DNA of 6,948 nucleotides, from NCBI GenBank assembly GCA_000433635.1, contig HF997864.1, positions 1 to 6,948 of the forward strand, in the 5' to 3' direction. The notes under the pieces are model-generated. The model saw nothing but the letters and a program-made list of their open reading frames with translations, was not told where the DNA came from and did no database searches. The translations under genes and the position numbers were made by a program. The stretch comes from Ruminococcus sp. CAG:254 (lineage in GTDB: Bacteria > Bacillota > Clostridia > Oscillospirales > Ruminococcaceae). Shown in pieces: positions 1 through 4,977 of the stretch (within the stretch, counting starts at the first letter, position 1; every line of letters starts with the position of its first letter).

Positions 1-12
1 TATGTCATTCAC
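1..12 (-). CDS. Start of an unidentified gene running off the left edge (partial)
   Basis: Only the first four codons (GTG AAT GAC ATA) of a minus-strand gene appear to lie in the window. The support is upstream: a strong AAAAGGAGG ribosome binding site (complement of 23-31) sits 10 nt before the GTG, and a sigma-A type promoter lies further upstream at 63-91. An ATG four bases further in (8 to 6, different frame) is an alternative start but is 14 nt from the ribosome binding site. Nothing can be said about the product. Confidence 0.4.
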
Positions 13-23
13 TTTGTGATGAC

Positions 24-79
24 CTCCTTTTGATTATTTTTGCAGTTGGTAGCCGCAATCTTATTATAATCAAAAGGAG
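24..79. repeat. 14-bp perfect inverted repeat around the left promoter and ribosome binding site
   Basis: CTCCTTTTGATTAT (24-37) and its exact complement ATAATCAAAAGGAG (66-79) are separated by 28 bp. One arm overlaps the -10 box and spacer of the minus-strand promoter; the other covers the ribosome binding site of the left-edge gene. The arm at 66-79 lies upstream of the inferred transcription start, so the full hairpin would not form in that mRNA. A DNA operator with two half-sites, or a hairpin in a longer transcript, are the possible readings. Part of the similarity could come from the ribosome binding site consensus. Confidence 0.6.
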
Positions 80-91
80 TTCTTTTTTCAA
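63..91 (-). promoter_or_regulatory. Sigma-A type promoter of the left-edge gene
   Basis: Read on the minus strand, TTGAAA (91-86) and TATAAT (68-63) are separated by exactly 17 bp. Transcription would start near position 56, leaving a leader of about 45 nt before the GTG at 12. The -10 box lies in a 14-nt block (57-70) identical to the block at the plus-strand promoter at 2936-2949. The half closest to the -10 is also covered by one arm of the inverted repeat at 24-79. Confidence 0.7.
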
Positions 92-120
92 GACCCATCG
101 CTATGCTATAAGCTCTTTTG

Positions 121-148
121 AACCCCCGACCTAGCCGGGGGTTTTCTT
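121..148 (+). terminator. Intrinsic terminator, plus strand only
   Basis: AACCCCCG (121-128) pairs with CGGGGGTT (136-143) around a 7-nt loop and is followed by TTTTCTT. On the minus strand the hairpin is followed by TTCAAAAG, which is not a T tract, so it is directional. No plus-strand protein gene lies upstream within the window, making it an orphan. Confidence 0.7.
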
Positions 149-154
149 ATTACA

Positions 155-193
155 AAAAAGACCTGCTCCACAAAATACAGAGCAGGTCTTTTT
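155..193. terminator. Bidirectional intrinsic terminator after the thioesterase gene
   Basis: AAAAAGACCTGCTC (155-168) and GAGCAGGTCTTTTT (180-193) form a perfect 14-bp stem with an 11-nt loop. The T tract is present in both orientations. On the minus strand it lies 26 bp past the stop codon of the thioesterase gene and closes the LtaS-like/thioesterase operon. On the plus strand it is the second of two terminators in a row. Confidence 0.9.
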
Positions 194-219
194 CAACTCA
201 TTTTGAATGAATCCAACTT

Positions 220-618
220 TTATAGAGATTCTTTCTTTGCAGCAGCTTTCTTCATAAAGGATTCGCTCTTTACCAAGAACCGCTTATGCGTGCAATGTCC
301 CACTTCGCCAGCTTCATCGGATGCAGTAATGGCAAATGTGATTTCTCGACCGGATACCGCTGTAATTTCTGCGGTTGCAGTGACGGTCATGCCCTCCGGT
401 GTGGCTGCGGTATGTGCCAAATCCAACGCTGTTCCAACGGTGGTTTCGCCATCCTCCAGAAATTCTGCAACAGCTGCACACGCTGTCTTTTCCATCAGTG
501 CTGCCAGCATTGGTGTTGCGAATACCCGCAATGAACCGCTGCCAACAGTCACGGCAAGCTGTGCCTCTGTTACCTGCACGCTGGCAGATGCCTTTGTTCC
601 AATTGTAATGGGCTGCAT
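220..618 (-). CDS. FlK-like hotdog-fold thioesterase
   Basis: A 132-residue cytoplasmic protein resembling the fluoroacetyl-CoA thioesterase (FlK) family, which hydrolyses small acyl-CoA thioesters. The family's catalytic Thr/Glu/His set appears as T35 (in FATPML), E43 (in LMEKT) and H69 (in LDLAHT). The intervals of 8 and 26 residues equal those of the Streptomyces FlK triad T42/E50/H76 as I recall it. Downstream, TATPEG-like and VGxxTHxR-type segments (about 72-76 and 106-113) also fit the family. The C-terminus is a short Lys/Ala-rich tail (KKAAAKKESL). The start is the ATG at 618, which follows AGGAGG with a 7-nt gap; an in-frame upstream ATG at 654 lacks such a site. It lies 48 bp after the LtaS-like gene with no promoter or terminator seen between, so it is probably co-transcribed. 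Real substrate is unknown: fluoroacetate specificity should not be assumed, since most relatives in Firmicutes are uncharacterised. Confidence 0.85.
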   Translation of the reverse strand: MQPITIGTKASASVQVTEAQLAVTVGSGSLRVFATPMLAALMEKTACAAVAEFLEDGETTVGTALDLAHTAATPEGMTVTATAEITAVSGREITFAITASDEAGEVGHCTHKRFLVKSESFMKKAAAKKESL

Positions 619-625
619 AAAAATG

Positions 626-631
626 CCTCCT
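626..631 (-). promoter_or_regulatory. Ribosome binding site that sets the thioesterase start
   Basis: AGGAGG on the minus strand, 7 nt before the ATG at 618. It selects this start over the in-frame ATG 36 nt upstream, which would add 12 residues not expected in the family. Confidence 0.9.
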
Positions 632-666
632 GTTCTTATTTTTCCAGAAAACACAAGTTGTTTTCT

Positions 667-2523
667 TTATTCCGTGTCTGTATTTGTAGAGCTGTCCGGT
701 TCTTCTTCCTCCACCGCATCTGGCGACAGCATATCGCCTAAAATCCGGTCATAGGTCAGCGTATCCAGCTTTTCGTTCCGTTCCTGTCCCGGTGCATAGT
801 TGGTGGAGTAAATCGGTGTTACCGGCATTTCATCCATCATGCTCTGTGTAAAGGAATCCTTCGGCATGCCAACTTCCTGCATCATCACATACGGCAGATA
901 GAAAACAGAAACTTCTTCCTGCGGCTGTACCTTTGTCATGTCCAAACCGAAGTTGTTCCACATGACATACTTCTGTTCATAGAGGGTGCTGCAATTCTCA
1001 CTCGTGATACCCAGCTGTGCATAAATGCCATCTTCGCCCCGCAAGGATGGGAAATGGTCGCCGATAAACAGCACAATTGTCGGTTCGTCCAGCTTGCTCA
1101 GACGGTCAATGAAATCTGCCAGACCATCCGAAGAATGCTTTACCCACTGCAAATAGTTGTCAAATTCTGTTGCACCTGTTCCCTGATTGTATGGCTGGTG
1201 GTTCTGCATTGTGGTTGCATGCAGATACAGCGGTTCATCAGTATCTGTAATCAGCTGTTCAATCTGATTATAAACGGTATTGTCATCAATATACGTTCCA
1301 TACAGGTCAACCGGTACGGTGAAGTCATCTTCAAAAATCATGGTATCGAATGAGAACCGGCTATAAATTGAACGACGGTTGTAGAAACTGCCTTGGAATG
1401 GATGAACATAAGCGGTAGAATAACCCTGTGCCTTATAGTAGGATGGGATGGTCGGCTGCTGCCGTTCGAGCAACATTCTCTGCGGCATATTCGGGTCATT
1501 CAGTGACTTTACGGGCAGACCAAACAGCAGTTCAAATTCTGTCCGAACCGTATAGCTTGCATAGGTCGGTGCAATCGCAGTGCCAGAAACGCCCTTGGCT
1601 GCAACTTCATCCAAACCAGCATATACATCATCCGGAATGTCCAGTTCATCAAACACCCGGAAATCGGCATAGGATTCCGACATGATCTCAATGACATTCG
1701 GTTTTACACCGTCTTTGAAATTGGCTTGGTCGGTTACTTCGTCCAGATACTGGGCAACGGTAGAATCTTTGTCTTCTTCATAGGCAACTGGTTCTTGCAG
1801 CTGATTCGCAATGTTTTCTGAACCCGTCTGCATAAAGAATGCCAAAAAGCCGTTGTTTTCAAATTTTTCATTCAGAATAAACGTATTATCTGCCTTGGAA
1901 ACATCCACACCGAAAAAAGCGTAAACCGGTGTGGACAGGGTTGGTACTAAAATCACCAATGCACAAGCCAGCAAACAGGACAGCCCTGTAATCATTCGCC
2001 GCAGCCGCTTGGTGTGCAGCGAAAACTTCGGATTAAACCAAAATGACACCACAATATATGCCAATACAATGCCAACAAAAATAATCAAACGAGGCGTAAT
2101 TTTAATGTACGCAAAAGACGTTAAACTCTTGACGCTGCGGAACAGCTTCATATCTGTCATAATCAAGTGGTTGCCGTTCGTGTTGTATTTGAATAGCTCT
2201 GTAATACTCAGTGCCATATACAACACGCTTTGCAAGAGCATGGCGAGCCATCCTTTCCGGAACAGTAGCAATGCCCCTAGGAAAATCAATCCGGCAATCA
2301 AAATGTTGAATAACATGATAGTCGGATGGTCTGCAATGAAAATGACCAGCTTGCTGAGATATTTATCTTGGTTCAGCTCAGCCATGCAGACAATGAAAAT
2401 CGGAAACAACAACAGCAACATGCGATTGGTCATCGTGAACCGCAGTGTGTTCTCATTCCGCCGTTCATTACAGGCACAAATCTTTGCCCGCAATGCAGAA
2501 ATGATCTTATGTAGCGACTCCAT
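667..2523 (-). CDS. LtaS-family lipoteichoic acid synthase-like phosphoglycerol transferase
   Basis: A 618-residue membrane enzyme of the LTA synthase/sulfatase superfamily. Such enzymes take glycerol-phosphate from phosphatidylglycerol and build a polyglycerol-phosphate chain on the outer face of the membrane. About five hydrophobic segments are visible (roughly 34-50, 68-88, 93-112, 145-163, 180-200), followed by an extracellular catalytic domain from about 275. Expected active-site residues can be placed by motif: E283 (NVIEIMSES, metal ligand), T325 (ASYTVRTEFELLFGLP, nucleophile threonine), H374 and R383 (HPFQGSFYNRR, substrate binding; the usual Trp is Tyr381), H442 (QNHQPY) and D489/H490 (FIGDHF, metal ligands). 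The C-terminus is an acidic, Ser/Thr-rich tail (EEEEPDSSTNTDTE). The ATG at 2523 follows AAGGGGA at a rather long gap of about 11-12 nt. It is the first gene of an operon with the thioesterase. The exact polymer (lipoteichoic acid, or a glycolipid decorated with glycerol-phosphate) cannot be fixed from sequence. Confidence 0.9.
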   Translation of the reverse strand: MESLHKIISALRAKICACNERRNENTLRFTMTNRMLLLLFPIFIVCMAELNQDKYLSKLVIFIADHPTIMLFNILIAGLIFLGALLLFRKGWLAMLLQSVLYMALSITELFKYNTNGNHLIMTDMKLFRSVKSLTSFAYIKITPRLIIFVGIVLAYIVVSFWFNPKFSLHTKRLRRMITGLSCLLACALVILVPTLSTPVYAFFGVDVSKADNTFILNEKFENNGFLAFFMQTGSENIANQLQEPVAYEEDKDSTVAQYLDEVTDQANFKDGVKPNVIEIMSESYADFRVFDELDIPDDVYAGLDEVAAKGVSGTAIAPTYASYTVRTEFELLFGLPVKSLNDPNMPQRMLLERQQPTIPSYYKAQGYSTAYVHPFQGSFYNRRSIYSRFSFDTMIFEDDFTVPVDLYGTYIDDNTVYNQIEQLITDTDEPLYLHATTMQNHQPYNQGTGATEFDNYLQWVKHSSDGLADFIDRLSKLDEPTIVLFIGDHFPSLRGEDGIYAQLGITSENCSTLYEQKYVMWNNFGLDMTKVQPQEEVSVFYLPYVMMQEVGMPKDSFTQSMMDEMPVTPIYSTNYAPGQERNEKLDTLTYDRILGDMLSPDAVEEEEPDSSTNTDTE

Positions 2524-2553
2524 AACGGAACCATTCCCCTTTCAATGATGGAT

Positions 2554-2590
2554 AAACTGCCGATTTTACGGACAGTTTTTCGTTTTTTCG
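2554..2590 (+). terminator. Terminator-like hairpin facing the 5' end of the LtaS-like gene
   Basis: AAACTGCCG (2554-2562) pairs with CGG-a-CAGTTT (2569-2578), 9 bp with a one-base bulge and a 6-nt loop. It is followed by a T-rich stretch, TTCGTTTTTT (2579-2588). This arrangement would terminate plus-strand transcription, although only antisense sequence lies upstream. On the minus strand the same stem lies in the 5' untranslated leader of the LtaS-like mRNA, without a T tract. Confidence 0.4.
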
Positions 2591-2607
2591 CTTTTGTTCT
2601 ATCCTTT

Positions 2608-2636
2608 ACTATAGCACAAGTTGCAGAAAACTGCAA
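2608..2636 (-). promoter_or_regulatory. Promoter of the LtaS-like/thioesterase operon
   Basis: Minus strand: TTGCAG (2636-2631), 17 bp, TATAGT (2613-2608). Transcription would start near 2601 and leave a leader of about 78 nt. The -35 box is one half of a 16-bp palindrome at 2621-2636. Confidence 0.65.
2621..2636. repeat. 16-bp palindrome over the -35 box (possible operator)
   Basis: TTGCAGAAAACTGCAA: two 6-bp arms in perfect dyad symmetry with a 4-bp AAAA centre. It covers the -35 box and the adjacent part of the spacer of the LtaS-like operon promoter. The position is typical of a repressor operator, but no known operator consensus was recognised. Confidence 0.5.
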
Positions 2637-2914
2637 GTCTTCCTTTTATCATTTTTCCGCTTTTTTTAGATTTTCGTGAAAAGTGAAAAAAGCCTTTCTT
2701 CTCCTGCTGATTTTTTGTATATTTTCGTTAGATTTTACAATGCTTTTCCACGTCTTTTTATAAAGCGGCTGCATCCGCTTTTCCACAGGCGATTCCAGAA
2801 CCATCCATGCTTTCCACAATTTTTATGTTGTCCATCTGAAACGGGCGTTTGCGGCGGTCTGTCCGTGGAAATCAGAAAATTTTCTCAAAATGAGTAATTT
2901 TTTTCAAAAAGGGC
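2637..2914. other. Non-coding AT-rich region with four TTTCCAC motifs
   Basis: No credible gene is seen between the divergent promoters at 2608-2636 and 2915-2943. The left part (2640-2745) is very T-rich on the plus strand. Four related nonamers follow: TTTTCCACG (2744-2752), TTTTCCACA (2779-2787), CTTTCCACA (2810-2818) and, inverted, ATTTCCACG (complement of 2864-2872). The second fits the general DnaA box form TTWTNCACA exactly; the others miss it by one or two bases. A weak 7-bp hairpin (2762-2781) overlaps the second motif. Confidence 0.45.
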
Positions 2915-2968
2915 TTGACAATCTTTCCAAAACGAATTATAATAAGATTCACACGTTACTCATTTTGA
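2885..2968. repeat. 13-bp perfect inverted repeat bracketing the promoter of the sigma-4/decarboxylase operon
   Basis: TCAAAATGAGTAA (2885-2897) and its exact complement TTACTCATTTTGA (2956-2968) are separated by 58 bp. If one mismatch is allowed, the repeat extends by four more positions outward. One arm lies 17 bp upstream of the -35 box, the other just downstream of the expected transcription start. This geometry suits a regulator binding two sites with DNA looping. The 11-nt core ACTCATTTTGA also occurs at 196-206. Confidence 0.65.
2915..2943 (+). promoter_or_regulatory. Perfect consensus sigma-A promoter of the sigma-4/decarboxylase operon
   Basis: TTGACA (2915-2920), 17 bp, TATAAT (2938-2943): both boxes and the spacing match the consensus exactly. 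Transcription would start near 2950, giving a leader of about 45 nt. A fully consensus promoter flanked by an inverted repeat suggests control by repression. Confidence 0.9.
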
Positions 2969-2977
2969 AAAATATGA

Positions 2978-2983
2978 AAGGAG
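2978..2983 (+). promoter_or_regulatory. Ribosome binding site that sets the start of the 70-residue protein
   Basis: AAGGAG, 11 nt before the ATG at 2995. The frame is open further upstream (ATG at 2974, GTG-like extension back to 2890), but those starts have no ribosome binding site. The one at 2890 also lies upstream of the promoter. Confidence 0.75.
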
Positions 2984-2994
2984 ATTCCCATCTT

Positions 2995-3207
2995 ATGAAC
3001 GCTATGTTAGAATCCTATCGCAACAGCTGCAACCAGCTGACCATTCGCATTTCTGAACTATCGCAACAAATTCAACAGACCTGCTCCCAAACGGAAGCAG
3101 ATTACCTGAACAGTCGCAAACACCTGCTCCAAACAGAACGCTTGGAATTACTCCGGGATATGCAGGACATGCAGCCTTATGTAAGGGGGAATGTGCATGA
3201 ACCATAA
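2995..3207 (+). CDS. Small helical, possibly coiled-coil protein of unknown function
   Basis: I do not recognise this family. The 70-residue product is hydrophilic, rich in Gln, Glu, Arg and Leu, with no membrane segment or signal peptide. Residues 12-60 look like one or two long amphipathic helices (LTIRISELSQQIQQTC, then LLQTERLELLRDM), which fits a coiled coil or a helical hairpin used in protein-protein contact. It is the first gene after a consensus promoter. Its end overlaps the start of the sigma region 4-like gene by 11 bp, so the two are probably translationally coupled and may act together. It does not show the features of a sigma region 2, so it is not an obvious missing half of a split sigma factor. 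Confidence 0.75.
   Translation: MNAMLESYRNSCNQLTIRISELSQQIQQTCSQTEADYLNSRKHLLQTERLELLRDMQDMQPYVRGNVHEP
3185..3190 (+). promoter_or_regulatory. Ribosome binding site that sets the sigma-4 protein start
   Basis: GGGGGA lies 7 nt before the ATG at 3197 when measured from the last G. The in-frame ATG at 3191 directly abuts the site and is too close to be used efficiently, so the protein probably begins MNHKRL. Confidence 0.7.
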
Positions 3208-3496
3208 ACGCTTGCATCTCCCGATGGAACTGATTACCGATTCCCATTCACAGGAACAGAAAGCGAACCAATGGTTGGATTTTTTGATGGAAAATTGCTT
3301 AACTGCAAGACAAAAACAAATTCTTGTGCTATACTATTATGAGAAGCAGACACTCCGAGAGATTGCCGACCAGCTCGGCATTACCGAGTCCACAGCCTGC
3401 CGCACGAAAAATCGTGCCTGTCGGCGGCTCTCTCATTATGCCTATCCAAATTCCATCCGAAAGGAGCTTTCCAACCATGAAGACCCCGATTTATGA
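3197..3496 (+). CDS. Sigma-70 region 4-like helix-turn-helix protein
   Basis: A 99-residue cytoplasmic protein. Residues 35-78 read as sigma factor region 4: LTARQKQILVLYYYEKQTLREIADQLGITESTACRTKNRA in outline, where LTxRQ opens the domain and 53-72 form the helix-turn-helix that contacts a -35 element in true sigma factors. A region 2, which would recognise the -10 box and melt DNA, is absent, and the 34 residues before the HTH are too short for one. It could therefore be a DNA-binding regulator using a sigma-4 fold, a remnant sigma factor, or one part of a split system. It overlaps the preceding helical gene by 11 bp and the following decarboxylase by 20 bp, which implies coupled translation and a shared mRNA. 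Resemblance to YlxM-type or phage sigma-like regulators is only at fold level. Confidence 0.8.
   Translation: MNHKRLHLPMELITDSHSQEQKANQWLDFLMENCLTARQKQILVLYYYEKQTLREIADQLGITESTACRTKNRACRRLSHYAYPNSIRKELSNHEDPDL
3460..3466 (+). promoter_or_regulatory. Ribosome binding site that sets the decarboxylase start
   Basis: AAAGGAG within the end of the sigma-4 gene, 10 nt before the ATG at 3477. It rules out the longer open frame beginning at 3324, whose first 51 codons are simply the sigma-4 gene read in another frame. Confidence 0.9.
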
Positions 3497-4883
3497 TGCC
3501 CTGCAAGCATATGCAGACCGTCAGCCCATTCGTTTCCATATGCCCGGCCACAAGGGGCATTCTGCCATTCCTGCTTGGAATCCGCTGTATGCCCTCGATA
3601 TTACAGAAATCTCCGGTGCTGACAGCCTGTTAGAAGCAGATGGCATTATTGCAGAAAGCGAACAGATTGCAACTGCTCTGTTTTTCTCTGCTGGAACAGT
3701 CTATTCCTGTGCCGGTTCTACGGGATGCATTCAAACCATGCTGACCCTTATGAAACAGGAAAACCGCACCATCATTGCTGCCCGAAATGTTCACCGCAGC
3801 TTTTTAAATGCCTGCATCCTGCTGGGCTTAACCGTCAAGTGGGTATATCCGGAAACCAATAACGGACTGCTCTCCGGACAGTATACCCCAGAACAGTTTG
3901 CTGCTGTGCTTGCGGAAACCAAAGAGCCTGCTTGCGTCTATGTGACGTCACCGGACTACCTCGGAAAAACCGCTGACATCGCTGGCATTGCTGCCGTCTG
4001 CAAGCAATACAACAACGCCCGTTTCTTAGTTGATAACGCCCACGGAGCATATCTTGCCTTTCTCAAGGATGGCAAGCACCCCATTCAAAATGGTGCAGAT
4101 TTCTGCTGTGACTCTGCCCACAAGACATTACCTTGCCTGACAGGCTGTGCTTATTTACACGCTGCCCATGAAGAGGATGTTCCACGCATCAAAGATGCGA
4201 TGTCCATGTTCGTTTCTACCAGCCCTTCCTATTTAATGCTGCTCTCGCTGGATGTTTGCAATGCCTATCTAGCCGGAAAAATCCGCAGCGACTTGGAACG
4301 TATCTGCAAGCGAGCCGCTGCCCTGAAAAAACGGCTCTCGGAAAAATATGTCTTTCTGGATGGCGACCCGCTACATCTGACCATTGATGCTGCTGCTTCA
4401 AAGCTGAACGGTCTGGACTTGGCAGCTCGCTTGGAACGGGCGGACTGCGTGCCAGAATATGCAGACCGGGAAACGGTTGTACTATTATTATCGCCTTATA
4501 ATGTGCCGGAAGAACTAGACGTTCTGGAAGTCACATTGCATATGATTGTCGCTGAATCGTATCCGAAAACACAAACGGCGGAAATTTTACTGCCACAACC
4601 GGAAGTTGTTTGTAATATGCGAGAAGCTGCACTTGGTGCACAGGAGGTTATTCCCGTTGCGGAAAGCATCGGGAGAATCTGTGCAGCAGTCAAAGTTCCC
4701 TGCCCGCCAGCTGTTCCGATTGTATGCAGTGGCGAACGGATTGATGCCCAGAGTGCAGCGGTTTTGCAGCATTACGGGATTTCGGAAATCGCTGTGGTGA
4801 AAGAAATGGATTCGGGAGAATCTGTAGCAGCTGTTGCAGAAGAACCGGATTTGGAAACAGAATCGACCACATCAGAAGCGTAA
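3477..4883 (+). CDS. Orn/Lys/Arg decarboxylase (PLP-dependent, SpeA/YaaO-type)
   Basis: A 468-residue pyridoxal-phosphate enzyme that removes the carboxyl group from a basic amino acid (arginine, lysine or ornithine), giving agmatine, cadaverine or putrescine. The N-terminal FHMPGHKG (20-27) is the hallmark of the Gram-positive family. H106 in ARNVHRS, D186/H189 in FLVDNAHGAY and K216 in DSAHKTLPCLTG fit cofactor binding; K216 should be the PLP Schiff-base lysine and D186 the partner of the pyridine nitrogen. The C-terminal small domain carries a CPPAVPIVCSGE segment (409-420) where relatives commonly have YPPGIP; here Gly is Ala. The length is a little under the about 480-490 residues usual for this group, and the end is an acidic Ser/Thr-rich tail. 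It is the last gene of an operon with the helical and sigma-4 proteins, overlapping the latter by 20 bp. Substrate cannot be assigned from sequence. Confidence 0.92.
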   Translation: MKTPIYDALQAYADRQPIRFHMPGHKGHSAIPAWNPLYALDITEISGADSLLEADGIIAESEQIATALFFSAGTVYSCAGSTGCIQTMLTLMKQENRTIIAARNVHRSFLNACILLGLTVKWVYPETNNGLLSGQYTPEQFAAVLAETKEPACVYVTSPDYLGKTADIAGIAAVCKQYNNARFLVDNAHGAYLAFLKDGKHPIQNGADFCCDSAHKTLPCLTGCAYLHAAHEEDVPRIKDAMSMFVSTSPSYLMLLSLDVCNAYLAGKIRSDLERICKRAAALKKRLSEKYVFLDGDPLHLTIDAAASKLNGLDLAARLERADCVPEYADRETVVLLLSPYNVPEELDVLEVTLHMIVAESYPKTQTAEILLPQPEVVCNMREAALGAQEVIPVAESIGRICAAVKVPCPPAVPIVCSGERIDAQSAAVLQHYGISEIAVVKEMDSGESVAAVAEEPDLETESTTSEA

Positions 4884-4905
4884 AAATAAATAGTATCAAA
4901 CAGCA

Positions 4906-4938
4906 AAAAGCGGCGGTGCTCAAGGCACTGCCGCTTTT
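4906..4938. terminator. Terminator shared by convergent decarboxylase and groEL units
   Basis: AAAAGCGGCGGTGC (4906-4919) pairs with GCACTGCCGCTTTT (4925-4938) around a 5-nt loop. In plus-strand RNA the only imperfect pair is a G-U wobble; in minus-strand RNA it becomes an A-C mismatch. T tracts occur on both sides. It lies 22 bp after the decarboxylase stop and about 40 bp after the groEL stop, so it can serve both. Confidence 0.9.
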
Positions 4939-4977
4939 CTGTATGATTATGGGAAAGGTTCAGCCTGTTTGTTTAAA

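Noticed and set aside
203..754. 183-codon plus-strand open frame
   Set aside because: It lies antisense across the thioesterase and LtaS-like gene ends, has low-complexity Ser/Ala/Val content and no ribosome binding site.
2762..2781. Hairpin AAAGCGG / CCGCTTT as a terminator
   Set aside because: The stem is only 7 bp with four Ts after it, and no gene on either strand ends nearby.
2676..2897. 73-codon plus-strand frame starting with GTG in the intergenic region
   Set aside because: There is no ribosome binding site or promoter, the composition is Phe/Pro/Cys-rich, and it runs through the TTTCCAC motifs.
2640..2914. Chromosomal replication origin
   Set aside because: Only one motif is a full DnaA box and no dnaA, dnaN, rpmH or other origin-linked gene is present; a DnaA cluster of another kind remains possible.
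3324..3476. 51-codon N-terminal extension of the decarboxylase
   Set aside because: It overlaps the well-supported sigma-4 gene, is unlike the family, and a strong ribosome binding site marks the ATG at 3477.
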